A DNA stretch of 64,000 bases, taken from the NCBI GenBank assembly GCA_035308965.1, contig DATGFN010000052.1, forward strand, positions 124,001 to 188,000. The letters run 5' to 3'. The notes beneath the pieces are model-generated. The model saw only the letters and a program-made list of their open reading frames with translations, searched no databases and was not told the origin of the DNA. Source of the stretch: DASYXZ01 sp035308965 (lineage in GTDB: Bacteria; Acidobacteriota; Terriglobia; UBA7540). A program made the translations under genes and the position numbers. This document shows positions 50,932 through 59,364 of the stretch, piece by piece (position 1 is the first letter of the stretch; each line of letters begins with the position of its first letter).

Positions 50932-51573
50932 TCAATCTATTGACTCGGAAGTTGCGCCTTGGTTGTTTTCAACGGCAAATAAACCCCGCGCTATCTGCGG
51001 AAACCGAACCACCTTTCGATATTTGGATCCTTCCGGCGAGAGCTTGCTTTCAAATAAAAAGTAACTACCAACTTCAAATCGCCCCAATGACAGTTCCTTT
51101 TGTTCTTCCACCAGCGCACGCAGAGTTGGTTGAGGCCGCGGACTGGTAAACCGGGCAAGCGTCAAATGGGGATTGTAGTCCCGGCTTTCGTGCGTAAACC
51201 CCAACCCTTCCATTTTGTCCTCAATCCGCCCCGCCAGTTGAATCAAGGCCGGCGGCGCATTTATGCCCGCCCAGAAAACGCGGGGACGCGCGGCGCCCGG
51301 GAAGAATCCGAACCCTTTGACTTGGATGTAAAACTTCTCAAAGGGCTCAAGGGCCGAGAGGGCGCTGGTAACTCGATCAACTTGCGTATCTGCGATTTCA
51401 CCCAGGAACTTTAGCGTGAGGTGGATGCCTTCCAGACGGCTCCAACGAATGCTGGAATCTCGTTGGGACTTTGGCAGGTCCGCGTGCCCAAGGGTGTGGC
51501 GAAACTCTTCCATTTTCCCGGCAAGTGCCTGGCGAATGTCATCGGGAAGGTCAATGGCGATGAAGGCTCGCAT
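50932..51573 (-). CDS. thpR: RNA 2',3'-cyclic phosphodiesterase
   Basis: 213 residues starting MRAFIAIDLPDDIRQAL at 51573. The two HxTx motifs that define the 2H phosphoesterase fold are present: HLTLKFLGEI and HLTLARF, with PRVFWAGI between. The enzyme opens 2',3'-cyclic phosphates and may act in RNA end healing. The upstream codons up to 51645 come from a heptamer array and are not coding. It probably shares a transcript with cinA, 90 nt upstream. Confidence 0.93.
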   Translation of the reverse strand: MRAFIAIDLPDDIRQALAGKMEEFRHTLGHADLPKSQRDSSIRWSRLEGIHLTLKFLGEIADTQVDRVTSALSALEPFEKFYIQVKGFGFFPGAARPRVFWAGINAPPALIQLAGRIEDKMEGLGFTHESRDYNPHLTLARFTSPRPQPTLRALVEEQKELSLGRFEVGSYFLFESKLSPEGSKYRKVVRFPQIARGLFAVENNQGATSESID

Positions 51574-51583
51574 TCTAAAGAAA

Positions 51584-51665
51584 GTTGCAAGTGGCAAGTG
51601 ACAAGTTGTTAGCCAAGAATCTTTCCATAGCTTGCCACTTGCCACTTATCACTTGCCACTTCTTC
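51584..51665. repeat. Inverted pair of heptamer arrays between cinA and thpR
   Basis: GTTGCAA, GTGGCAA, GTGACAA, GTTGTTA (51584-51611), then after 19 nt CTTGCCA, CTTGCCA, CTTATCA, CTTGCCA, CTTCTTC (51631-51665). The second array is the approximate reverse complement of the first. It reaches the cinA stop codon and ends ten bases from the thpR start. Confidence 0.75.
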
Positions 51666-52902
51666 AAAGGCTTCGAACTCGCCTGCGGACCATTTCCAAG
51701 GCCGCTTGCGATGCCCAATGGCGGATCTTTTCCCGGTTACCTGGGAAACGGAATTCACGGATTTGCGTGCCGCGCTCATCTGCCAGAGAAATGAAAACCA
51801 GTCCCACCGGTTTTTCAGGGCTCCCGCCCGTCGGGCCCGCGATGCCCGTGATTCCGAGGCCGATATCGGCGGCGGAGCGTCTGCGAATGCCCTCGGCCAA
51901 TGCCTGAGCCACAGGCTTTGACACGGCGCCGTTTTCCGCCAGGAGAATTTCCGGCACACCGCAGAGTTTCATTTTCAGATCATTGCTGTAACAAACAACA
52001 CCGCCAAGGAAAAAATTTGAACTGCCGGGAATTCTGGTCAGGCGCTCGCTCAGCAGGCCGCCCGTACAACTTTCCGCCACCGCCACCGTCTTGTGCTTCA
52101 TCACCAGGTACATGCCCACAATCTCTTCCATGGACTCACCGTGGGTGGAAAACACATATTCGCCCAACGCCAATTCAATCTTGTCGCCCAATTCCGCCAG
52201 CATAGCCTCCGCCTCCTCATCGCTGGCCGCGCTGGCGCGCAAATGGATTTCCACGGCTCCCGGGGTGGCGAGAATGGTCGTGCTCGGATTTTGGTATTGC
52301 TTGTAGAGGGGGGCGATTCGCTGGTCAACCTCGGATTCGGGCAGCCCCACAATTTTGAAGACCCGGCTGCGCAATCTCTGCCCGCCGGCCAGGGGTGCAA
52401 GGCGCGGCAGACATTCCGATTCGAACATCGCTTCGAGCTCGACCGGAGGCCCAGGCAGGAGAATTACAACCGCACCTTCGTGGTCGATCCAAATGCCCGG
52501 TGCGGTCCCATTCTTGTTTTCCAGCCACATGGCCCCTTCCGGCACCATCGCCTGGCGCATGTTGTTTTGGGACATGGCCCGGCCGATTCTCGCAAAGCGT
52601 TTTTCAATATGTTCGCGGATCTCCTCGATTTCCCGGAGCGGCCGAACGAGAACTTCAGCCACCACCTCGCGATTGATGTCATCTTCGGTGGGTCCAAGCC
52701 CTCCGCTGAGGATAACCAGGTCGGACCGGCCCAGGGCAACTCGAAAAGCTTCACCCAGTCGCGCGCGATCATCGCCGACGACGGTCTTGAAATGAACTTC
52801 AATCCCCAAGGTGTTGAGCTTGTCCGTCAGGTAAAGTGAGTTGGTGTCGGTTCGGAAGGGAGTGAGGAGTTCCGAGCCTACCGCAATGATTTCAGCATTC
52901 AT
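51664..52902 (-). CDS. cinA: CinA: competence/damage-inducible protein with nicotinamide-nucleotide amidase domain
   Basis: 412 residues, the full two-domain form. Residues 1-170 are the molybdopterin-binding-like COG1058 domain (AEIIAVGSELLTPFRTDTNSLYL, ILSGGLGPTEDDINREVVAE, VVILLPGPPVELEAMFE), a pyrophosphatase in characterised homologues. Residues from about 255 form the amidase domain (VAVAESCTGGLLSERLTRIPGSSNFFLGGVVCYSN, GITGIAGPTGG), which deamidates NMN in NAD salvage. thpR follows on the same strand, a common pairing. RecA, often next to cinA, is not in the window. Confidence 0.95.
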   Translation of the reverse strand: MNAEIIAVGSELLTPFRTDTNSLYLTDKLNTLGIEVHFKTVVGDDRARLGEAFRVALGRSDLVILSGGLGPTEDDINREVVAEVLVRPLREIEEIREHIEKRFARIGRAMSQNNMRQAMVPEGAMWLENKNGTAPGIWIDHEGAVVILLPGPPVELEAMFESECLPRLAPLAGGQRLRSRVFKIVGLPESEVDQRIAPLYKQYQNPSTTILATPGAVEIHLRASAASDEEAEAMLAELGDKIELALGEYVFSTHGESMEEIVGMYLVMKHKTVAVAESCTGGLLSERLTRIPGSSNFFLGGVVCYSNDLKMKLCGVPEILLAENGAVSKPVAQALAEGIRRRSAADIGLGITGIAGPTGGSPEKPVGLVFISLADERGTQIREFRFPGNREKIRHWASQAALEMVRRRVRSL

Positions 52903-52968
52903 TTAAATTAGGCGACCAGTTTGGGATTCCATGCGATGGACCGATCAGGCGCCGGCCGTGGATTAGGA

Positions 52969-54003
52969 CTAAAGCCAGGGCTGGCCATCGATGTCCAGGA
53001 AAAGCTCAATCAAAGAATTTCCCGTCGTCAGCACCATTGACCGATAAGACGTGAAGGCCAGTCCCACGATGCCGAAACCCGAGACCGCCAGTTCGGGCTT
53101 GGCATCGGAAGTGAATCGAATGATGCCCCGCTGTCCCGCGAGTGATGCGGCAACATAAAGATTGCCCTGCGCGTCAAAGGCCAAACCCTGCGGCCTGCCA
53201 AGGCCGCGATAGAAAGACGAAACCTGTCCGTTGGGCGAAATGCGGATGACGTGATCGAAGCTGGAGGTGGTGGGTCCGGTAACGAAAAGACTCCCTCCCG
53301 GGTCAAACGCCAGGTGGTAGGCGGCAACACTCGGTTCCAGGGTTGCAAAGACAAATATCTGGCGGTCGCGGCTGATCTTGAAAATCGTCCCGCTTCGGTC
53401 GCCGACATAAAGATTCTCATCGCGGTCGAAGGCAATCCCGGTGGCAATACCCATGCCCTCGGCATAGACAGAGTGGACTCCGTCGGGAGTAACCTGAAAA
53501 ATCGTTCCTTCCATGCGGCTGGAAATGTAGAGGATTCCATCCCGGTCGAAGGCCATGCCGGTGGGATTCACCAGATCGTTCAAGAAAGGCCGCATCACAT
53601 GGCTGCGATCAATTTTAAATACCGAGGTGGGGACTTTCTGCCCGCGAGTTCCGCTGAAAGTGGTAAAAACATTTCCGGCCGCATCGATGGCAGGGTTGGC
53701 GACCGGGTGGAGGTTCTCGGCAATGGTGATGCCTACCGCGACGGACACGGGCGCGCTGCTGGCGCCGTCATTAACGACGGTTAATTCACCGCTCACCGCG
53801 CCTTCAGGAACTCGAACCACCAGGCGATTGGCCGAACTCAAAAGTAAACTGCCCGGCCGGTCTCCGAAGAACACTTGGGGGCGGCCCGCTCCATTTTCAG
53901 AAAAACCGTGTCCGCGAATGGCGATTTCGCCGCCCGAAATAGCCGCGCGTGGCAAAATGTTCTCTATTTGCGGGTTGCTCTTGGCCAATTCGGTCTGTCC
54001 CAT
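52969..54003 (-). CDS. IPT/TIG plus NHL/SMP-30-like beta-propeller protein
   Basis: 344 residues. An IPT/TIG Ig-like domain (about 12-90: PQIENILPRAAISGGEIAIRGHGF, LVVRVPEGAVSGELTVVNDG) leads into a six-bladed propeller with repeated G-x-A-F-D-R/P units (NPTGMAFDRDGILYISSR, GIAFDRDENLYVGDR, HLAFDPGGSLFVTG, GLAFDAQGNLYVAAS). Such folds include gluconolactonases and surface receptors. No signal peptide is visible at the chosen start, which is odd for this architecture; the protein may be cytoplasmic or the start may lie elsewhere. Confidence 0.82.
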   Translation of the reverse strand: MGQTELAKSNPQIENILPRAAISGGEIAIRGHGFSENGAGRPQVFFGDRPGSLLLSSANRLVVRVPEGAVSGELTVVNDGASSAPVSVAVGITIAENLHPVANPAIDAAGNVFTTFSGTRGQKVPTSVFKIDRSHVMRPFLNDLVNPTGMAFDRDGILYISSRMEGTIFQVTPDGVHSVYAEGMGIATGIAFDRDENLYVGDRSGTIFKISRDRQIFVFATLEPSVAAYHLAFDPGGSLFVTGPTTSSFDHVIRISPNGQVSSFYRGLGRPQGLAFDAQGNLYVAASLAGQRGIIRFTSDAKPELAVSGFGIVGLAFTSYRSMVLTTGNSLIELFLDIDGQPWL

Positions 54004-54083
54004 AATCTGTCGATGAGGAATGATATTTGGTTTCGCCGGCTCTCTTCAATTGGGAATGACAAAATGTAGTGACAACTTCTTTT

Positions 54084-54132
54084 GTAGCGCCGGTGTCCCC
54101 ACCGGCGACCGCGCTGAGAACAGCGCCCCTAA
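54084..54132. repeat. Palindrome-containing repeat, GTAGCGCCGGTG type
   Basis: GTAGCGCCGGTG-TCCC-CACCGGCGACCG forms a hairpin, followed by CGCTGAGAACAGCG. Its style resembles the other GTAG-starting families, but only one copy is in the window. Confidence 0.4.
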
Positions 54133-54163
54133 ATTAAGTATCTTTCACTATAATTCGTCATCC

Positions 54164-54676
54164 TCAAATTACGGTTCGCATCCAACCGAAAAGTCCAAGC
54201 GCCAGGGCGCCGTATGTCCCGGCGGCAACATCATCTAACATGATACCCCAACCGCCCGGAGCATGCTCAAGGCGTCGGGCGGGAAATGGCTTCACAACGT
54301 CAAAAAACCTGAAGAGAAGGAATCCCGCCAGCAGCCACCGCCAGTTTGCGCCCGGCCAAAGGAAAAGTGTGATCATTTGACCCACCACTTCGTCAATCAC
54401 CACTTGGCCGGGGTCTGTCCTGGCGAAATACTTTTCAGCTTGTCCTCCTGCCCAAACGCCCAATGCGCCGAGGCCCAATGCCACCGCCGCAATCGCCGCC
54501 TGCTGCCAAATCCTGGCCAGGGGCAACGCTCCGATCCCAGCCACGATTCCCAATCCGACTGCCGAGCCCGCTGTGCCGGGAGCAATGGGAAAAAAGCCGA
54601 CGCCGCCGCTGGTTGCGATCCAGACTGCGACTCCGCGGGGCCGTTCAGCCACGTTTCCCCTTGGCGTCCTGGTCAT
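54164..54676 (-). CDS. pgpA: Phosphatidylglycerophosphatase A
   Basis: 170 residues from ATG 54676. Four hydrophobic segments and the motifs GVGFFPIAPGTAGSAVG and VVIDEVVGQMITL (metal-binding Asp-Glu) match PgpA, which removes phosphate from PG-phosphate to make phosphatidylglycerol. RFFDVVKPFPARRLEHAPGGWGIMLDD is the second conserved block. The start lies 32 nt inside the 3' end of yacG, and yacG in turn overlaps rimO, so the three form a tight translationally linked cluster. Confidence 0.92.
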   Translation of the reverse strand: MTRTPRGNVAERPRGVAVWIATSGGVGFFPIAPGTAGSAVGLGIVAGIGALPLARIWQQAAIAAVALGLGALGVWAGGQAEKYFARTDPGQVVIDEVVGQMITLFLWPGANWRWLLAGFLLFRFFDVVKPFPARRLEHAPGGWGIMLDDVAAGTYGALALGLFGWMRTVI

Positions 54677-54848
54677 CGAAGTCAGTTTGGAAATCCTGGT
54701 CCGGAGCCTCCGCATCGTCCGGACTCGATATTCGGTAGCGCTCGGAGAGCCAATTGTCCAAATCAATCATCTTGCACCGCTCACTGCAAAATGGGCGGTT
54801 GGGGTTGCCCACGCCGGGAACCTCTGTCTTACAAATGGGGCACCGCAT
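54645..54848 (-). CDS. yacG: DNA gyrase inhibitor YacG-like zinc protein
   Basis: 67 residues. Cys3 and Cys6 (CPIC) plus Cys21 and Cys25 (FCSERC) form the zinc knuckle, followed by the characteristic KMIDLDNWLSERYRI helix. E. coli YacG inhibits gyrase through GyrB. The acidic Asp-rich tail (DDAEAPDQDFQTDFDDQD) is longer than in E. coli. The 5' end overlaps rimO by 20 nt and the 3' end overlaps pgpA. Confidence 0.92.
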   Translation of the reverse strand: MRCPICKTEVPGVGNPNRPFCSERCKMIDLDNWLSERYRISSPDDAEAPDQDFQTDFDDQDAKGKRG

Positions 54849-56280
54849 GGCCTGTATCCATTGCCGGAGCGCCGGCAGGCTGAATTTGAATCATCTTGGG
54901 TCCGGGAACTCGGCGCGGCAGAGAAATCACGCGGGCAGCAAAAGATTTGGTCTCCAATCGCGCGATCAAATCGTAATCGGAACTATCGGTCACCGTCGCC
55001 CATCGAAAGTCTCCGGGGCGAGGTTCGTCGCCCACAAAATCATTTACGAAAACCCGGCCATCAATTTCCGGGGCCTGGGATTCCAGCCTTCCCGTAAACA
55101 GCAAGTCCGTTTCTTCCGATCGTCCTTCCACCAAAAGCGGATAAGTCTGGCCCACTTTTCTCTTGAGTTTGCGGCGCGAGATCTTGCGCTGCAATCCGAG
55201 CAGCGTCTTCTGGCGGCGTATTGCCACCCGGCTCGCCACCTGGTCAGGCAGCGAAAAAGAGGCGCTGGAATCCTCGTTAGAATAAAGGAATACTCCCAGG
55301 TGGTCGAATTCCGCGGCTTCCACAAAATCGAGCAAGACTTTGAAATCGTCCTCGGTCTCGCCGGGGAACCCGACGATGAAAGAAGTTCGAATGGAAGCGG
55401 TGGGAATCTCGCCCCGGATCTTTTCCAACATTTTCAGAAAGCGGCTCGCGCCCGACCCCCGGCGCATCAGCTTCAACACTGGTCCGCTCGCGTGCTGCAA
55501 AGGGATGTCAAAGTATTTGCAAATTTTGGGTGTCTCGGCGATGGCGGCGATCAATGCGTCATTCAGCCGGTTGGGATAACAATAAAGAAAACGCGTCCAA
55601 ACTAAATCCGGGATGCCCCCGAGTTGCCTCAGCAGCATGGCCAGTCCATCCCGGATTCCAAGGTCTTCGCCGTAGCTGGTGGTGTCCTGGCCGATGATGG
55701 TGATTTCACGGACGCCCTGGCTTGCCAGGTTTTCCGCTTCGCGAATTACCGATTCAAAGCGACGAGAGCGAAATTTCCCCCGCATCTGGGGAATCACGCA
55801 GAAGGAACACGGATGATCGCAACCTTCGGCGATCTTGAGATAGGCGGAATACGAAGGGGTGGAGAGAACTCGGGGAGTGAAATCGTGGTAGAGATAAGGC
55901 TCGGCAGGTGTTTTGGCTTCCCGACCCGCGCTTTCCTGCGCGCAGGCCTCGATCACCCGTTCGAGTTCATTGGTCCCGATAACATAATCAACCTCAGGGA
56001 TGTCCTCTAAAATTTCCTTGCGGAACCGTTCTACCAGGCACCCCGCCACCACCAATCTTTTGGCGGATCCGGTTTTCTTCAGCTCCGCCATTTCAAGGAT
56101 GGTGTCAATCGATTCGCGCTGCGCCGGTTCGATAAAGCTACAGGTGTTTACAATGATCACTTCAGCGTCAGCAGCGGAGGGCGTCAACTCGAAGCCGTGG
56201 CGCGCTAGGATGCCGAGCATCACCTCGCTATCCACGAGATTCTTGGGACATCCCAGACTAACCATTCCCACTTTGGGCAT
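54829..56280 (-). CDS. rimO: Ribosomal protein S12 methylthiotransferase RimO
   Basis: 483 residues from ATG 56280 (MPKVGMVSLGCPKNLVDSE). The N-terminal UPF0004 domain has Cys11, Cys47 and Cys81 for one 4Fe-4S cluster; the radical-SAM motif Cys154-x3-Cys158-x2-Cys161 (CDHPCSFC) binds the second; a TRAM domain ends the protein. RimO adds a methylthio group to an Asp of S12. The extreme C-terminus runs past TRAM by about 30 residues, and its last codons overlap yacG. GTG 56292 is an alternative start. Confidence 0.94.
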   Translation of the reverse strand: MPKVGMVSLGCPKNLVDSEVMLGILARHGFELTPSAADAEVIIVNTCSFIEPAQRESIDTILEMAELKKTGSAKRLVVAGCLVERFRKEILEDIPEVDYVIGTNELERVIEACAQESAGREAKTPAEPYLYHDFTPRVLSTPSYSAYLKIAEGCDHPCSFCVIPQMRGKFRSRRFESVIREAENLASQGVREITIIGQDTTSYGEDLGIRDGLAMLLRQLGGIPDLVWTRFLYCYPNRLNDALIAAIAETPKICKYFDIPLQHASGPVLKLMRRGSGASRFLKMLEKIRGEIPTASIRTSFIVGFPGETEDDFKVLLDFVEAAEFDHLGVFLYSNEDSSASFSLPDQVASRVAIRRQKTLLGLQRKISRRKLKRKVGQTYPLLVEGRSEETDLLFTGRLESQAPEIDGRVFVNDFVGDEPRPGDFRWATVTDSSDYDLIARLETKSFAARVISLPRRVPGPKMIQIQPAGAPAMDTGHAVPHL

Positions 56281-56353
56281 AACGGCGGACACCAGACCTG
56301 TTTATTCTTGAAATTAGCCCGAAATAAAATTCTAACACGATTCGGAAGAATTG

Positions 56354-56526
56354 GGCGAATGGTCGAATGAACGATTGAGTGATTTCGCGATTGTGTGATT
56401 AAGGATTGTTCTTCGAGGAATTCAGAATCCGATTTGGGTGAGATCAATCACATGTTCAGGGTTACATTCTTCTTCAATCATCCGTTCGCTCAATCGCCCG
56501 ATCACCCAATCTAATAATCGCTCAAT
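56354..56526. repeat. Inverted pair of octamer arrays at the WD40 gene stop
   Basis: GCGAATGG, TCGAATGA, ACGATTGA, GTGATTTC, GCGATTGT, GTGATTAA (about 56354-56402) is followed 85 nt later by CGCTCAAT, CGCCCGAT, CACCCAAT, CTAATAAT, CGCTCAAT (56487-56526). The two sets are approximate reverse complements. The WD40 gene stop codon (56522-56524) is inside the last unit. Confidence 0.7.
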
Positions 56527-57646
56527 TCTTATTCCTCTCCCACATCAAGACACCTTTTTCGGAGGTCGCAGCAATGAACTCGCCGGTGGGAGAGAAGGCA
56601 GCGGTCAAAATCGGGGCCTCACTTTCTCTTAAATTCGCAGCGGCTTTGCCATCAGCCACGGACCAGACTCTGACCGTTTTGTCTTCGCCCGCGGATACCA
56701 GCCAATTCCCATCCGGTGAGAATTCAACCCAATGGACTGCTCCGGAATGTCCGGAAAGCGTCTGCAAGAGTTTCCAATCCGGCACTGACCAGATGCGTAC
56801 TTTGCCGTCTTCACATGCCGTCGCCACCCGCGATGAGTCGCGCGAAAAGGCGATGCTCAGCACGGTGCCCTGATGGCCGCGGAGGGCGTCCACAAATTCG
56901 TGGTCGGTCAGCCGGACCACAGTCGGGTCAGCCGTGGAACTGCCTTGCACCTGGGCCAATATCATCCAATGGCCGTCGGGAGAATATGCATATAGGTTGG
57001 CAGGCTGGGTGAGTGAGGGGAGGTTGATGCGTCCACCGTGACGGGTCAAAGGATTCCATAGATCGAAATTATTGTCCTTGTTCAAGCCCACGTAGCGGAT
57101 ATCGGGAAAGTAGCGCGGAGGCTGATATCCACCTCCGTTGCCCAGACCATCCACCTTGCCGGACAACGCGTCCTGCATGGTGTCCCATTGAAATGCCAGT
57201 TCAGGCGACCGCGGGGGCATCTTATTGTTCTTCTCTGCCACCAGTCCGTTAGCCAAAATCAGGAGCCGGTCGGGAGTGAGGAAGTTAGCGGACTGGACGT
57301 CGAGGTCGGTAATGCCTTCCACGTGCAGCTTAAGAACTTTTCGGATTCCGCCCTCGCGAAGATTAAGAAGCACGACTTTGCCTTCATTCGCAATGGCCAG
57401 CGTGGTTCCGTCGGGAGAAAATGCGCCGGCGGGCGAGTAATTCAGGGCCAGATGACCATCCACCCGCCCATGACTGATCCACGAGTAGGAGGGGGTGGAG
57501 TTCTCCACGGTTTCAATCTGGGCCCTGGAGGGAACCGGATTTGACGCCAGGAATAGAATACTCGCGACGAGGGAAACAAGGCTGGCATGAACCCTTCGCC
57601 TTTTTTCCGGTTGTTTTATTACGGCACGATAGTTCGGTTTAAACAA
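56522..57646 (-). CDS. Exported WD40-repeat beta-propeller protein
   Basis: About 374 residues from TTG 57646, which has GGGGAG just upstream and overlaps the mutT stop by eight bases. A hydrophobic segment (VHASLVSLVASILFLASN) acts as a signal peptide or anchor. WD40-like blades are clear in the second half: LRGHQGTVLSIAFSRDSSRVATACEDGKVRIWS, LSGHSGAVHWVEFSPDGNWLVSAGEDKTVRVWS, and a final ILTAAFSPTGEFIAATSEKGVLMW. Probably a periplasmic scaffold. No enzyme domain is attached. Start choice is uncertain because no ATG lies near the signal sequence. Confidence 0.78.
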   Translation of the reverse strand: MFKPNYRAVIKQPEKRRRVHASLVSLVASILFLASNPVPSRAQIETVENSTPSYSWISHGRVDGHLALNYSPAGAFSPDGTTLAIANEGKVVLLNLREGGIRKVLKLHVEGITDLDVQSANFLTPDRLLILANGLVAEKNNKMPPRSPELAFQWDTMQDALSGKVDGLGNGGGYQPPRYFPDIRYVGLNKDNNFDLWNPLTRHGGRINLPSLTQPANLYAYSPDGHWMILAQVQGSSTADPTVVRLTDHEFVDALRGHQGTVLSIAFSRDSSRVATACEDGKVRIWSVPDWKLLQTLSGHSGAVHWVEFSPDGNWLVSAGEDKTVRVWSVADGKAAANLRESEAPILTAAFSPTGEFIAATSEKGVLMWERNKN

Positions 57647-58043
57647 TTTCTCCCCTTGCAATCCGGGCCACCAGCTCACGATCCGCTTCCAGGAAATTGA
57701 AGTCTGAGATCTGATTCCGGGGCGCCCATTTGATGTTCTCAAACACTTGATTGATCATTGTTCCTTGAAACGACAAGACCGAAAAGAAGACTACCTCCAC
57801 GAAACGGTCGGGATACTGATGACGCAAACGGAAAACCTCCTCACCCACTTCCGCCTCAATGGCCAATTCTTCCTTCAGTTCGCGGCGCAGTGATTCTTTC
57901 GTGCCTTCGCCGGGATGAACTTTCCCGCCCGGAAATTCCCATTGCATCCCGTAGGCGTCGTCGTGATGCCGCTGGCAAATCAGTATAAGGTCTCCATCAA
58001 CTATGATGCCGGCTGTGACCAGGATGGGTTGGGAGTCGGCCAT
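57639..58043 (-). CDS. MutT-like Nudix hydrolase
   Basis: 134 residues from ATG 58043. The Nudix box GGKVHPGEGTKESLRRELKEEL is complete, with the metal-binding RExxEE core. The rest (ILVTAGIIVDGDLILICQRH before and FEVVFFSV-like strand, HQYPDRFVEVVFF, after) matches the (d)CTP/8-oxo-dGTP branch, which cleans oxidised nucleotides. A heptamer array sits directly before the start. The downstream WD40 gene overlaps its stop. Nudix substrates are hard to predict, so MutT is a family name only. Confidence 0.9.
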   Translation of the reverse strand: MADSQPILVTAGIIVDGDLILICQRHHDDAYGMQWEFPGGKVHPGEGTKESLRRELKEELAIEAEVGEEVFRLRHQYPDRFVEVVFFSVLSFQGTMINQVFENIKWAPRNQISDFNFLEADRELVARIARGEIV

Positions 58044-58044
58044 G

Positions 58045-58093
58045 GAAATTCGAAACTGGAAAATCGAAAATGGAAAATTGAAGCTCGAAACTC
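58045..58093. repeat. GAAAATN heptamer array directly upstream of the Nudix gene
   Basis: Seven units: GAAATTC, GAAACTG, GAAAATC, GAAAATG, GAAAATT, GAAGCTC, GAAACTC. It begins two bases from the start codon at 58043 and replaces any Shine-Dalgarno. Confidence 0.75.
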
Positions 58094-58119
58094 GGAGCAG
58101 CATCCGCCGCCTTCGAGAT

Positions 58120-58165
58120 TCGTCTTCTCATTCGCTCAGTCACACACCCGACCGATCACCCAATT
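58120..58165. repeat. Degenerate octamer array near the GAF gene stop
   Basis: Successive blocks such as CGCTCAGT, CACACACC, CGACCGAT, CACCCAAT resemble the CGCTCAAT/CACCCAAT octamers at 56487-56526. It ends about ten bases from the GAF gene stop. Confidence 0.45.
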
Positions 58166-58173
58166 CCCTTGAT

Positions 58174-58620
58174 TCAAAGTTTCTTTGCCAAAATTAATGC
58201 GACCTCCTCAAGCAGGGAACGGTCCTGATCCGTAAACGCGGCGGGCGCATCGCTGTCGATATCGATTTCACCCAGCACCTGGCCCCCGCGCGCGATGGGA
58301 ACCACAATTTCAGAACGGGTTTCAAGGCTACAGGCAAGGTACCGCGGATCGGCCCGCACGTCGTCTACCACAAGAGTCTTTCCGCTTGATGCCGCCGCTC
58401 CACAGATGCCTTTATTCAAAGGGATGCGGATATGCGGCGTGGGCTTGCCCACGAACGGGCCAAGCACCAACTCGCCATTTTCAATCAAGTAGACTCCTAC
58501 CCAGGCGTAGTGCGGCCGCTCGCGTTGAAGCAGGGCCACCGTCTCAGACATCAACTCTCGCGTATCCCGCGCGTTTTTGGTCAGGGCTTGGATAGATTGC
58601 AGAATTTCAGCGTTATCCAT
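58174..58620 (-). CDS. GAF-domain protein related to free methionine-(R)-sulfoxide reductase
   Basis: 148 residues from ATG 58620; an ATG at 58665 would add 15. A single GAF domain contains GPFVGKPTPHIRIPLNKGICGAAASSGKTLVVDDV and YLACSLETRSEIVVPIARGGQVLGEIDIDSD, which is the fRMsr (YebR) layout. Two of the three conserved Cys are present (ICGAA and YLAC). The first, which lies in PAC before the VRIP strand in E. coli, is replaced by TPH. It may be a variant reductase or a small-molecule sensor. Confidence 0.82.
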   Translation of the reverse strand: MDNAEILQSIQALTKNARDTRELMSETVALLQRERPHYAWVGVYLIENGELVLGPFVGKPTPHIRIPLNKGICGAAASSGKTLVVDDVRADPRYLACSLETRSEIVVPIARGGQVLGEIDIDSDAPAAFTDQDRSLLEEVALILAKKL

Positions 58621-58785
58621 CAGTTTTGATCGGCCTTCGCGAAAAGAGCGGACGTTTGCCATCATAACTCAATATGCTTTAAGCGAAACGCCCATCGGCC
58701 GGCCCTGGAGCTTCGCGGGCTTCCGCGGTTCTCCGAATTACCGCAACTATTCCGCAGATTGGGTGTTATATAAGGTGTGGCGACA

Positions 58786-59364
58786 ATGGCCCTAGACCAA
58801 GACCTGGAGCTGATGCTGCGGGTCCGCCGAGGCGACGCGGAATCGTTTGAAGTGTTGCTGAAGCGGTACCGCGCTCCGCTGGTGAATTTCTTCATTCGCA
58901 TGGTCCGTGACCGTGCGCTGGCGGAAGATCTGGCGCAAGAGGTTTTCTTGCGCGTATATCAGGCGCGCCACCGATACCGGCCGGAAGCCCGATTCACCAC
59001 CTGGCTATATCGCATCGCTACCAACCTCGCTTTGAATTCCATTCGCGACCGGAAGGGAACGGCGCCGGCATATCGTGAAGATGGGGAAAGCGATGCGGAG
59101 GTGGCGCGAGTGGTGGACTCAAAGCCGGTGGCTGAAGAGCAGATGATGCTCTCCGACCGGCAGCGCATGATCCGCGAGGCTGTGGAAGCGCTCCCCGAGA
59201 AACAGAGCTCGGCCGTCATCCTGCACAAGTATCAGGACCTGGATTATCGCCAAATTTCAAAAATCCTTGGGATTTCAGAAAGCGCGGTAAAGTCCTTGCT
59301 TTTTCGCGCCTACGAAAGTCTGCGCGCGCGGCTGGGGCCGTTGCTGAAGGGAGGACAATTATGA
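58786..59364 (+). CDS. ECF-type sigma factor
   Basis: 192 residues from ATG 58786. Region 2 (YRAPLVNFFIRMVRDRALAEDLAQEVFLRVYQ, then RFTTWLYRIATNLALNSIRDRKG) binds core polymerase and the -10 element; region 4 (LPEKQSSAVILHKYQDLDYRQISKILGISESAVKSLLFRAYESLRARL) is the helix-turn-helix for -35. The ATGA overlap with the next gene, a zinc-finger anti-sigma, defines the regulatory pair. GTG 58777 is an alternative start. The inducing signal is unknown. Confidence 0.93.
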   Translation: MALDQDLELMLRVRRGDAESFEVLLKRYRAPLVNFFIRMVRDRALAEDLAQEVFLRVYQARHRYRPEARFTTWLYRIATNLALNSIRDRKGTAPAYREDGESDAEVARVVDSKPVAEEQMMLSDRQRMIREAVEALPEKQSSAVILHKYQDLDYRQISKILGISESAVKSLLFRAYESLRARLGPLLKGGQL

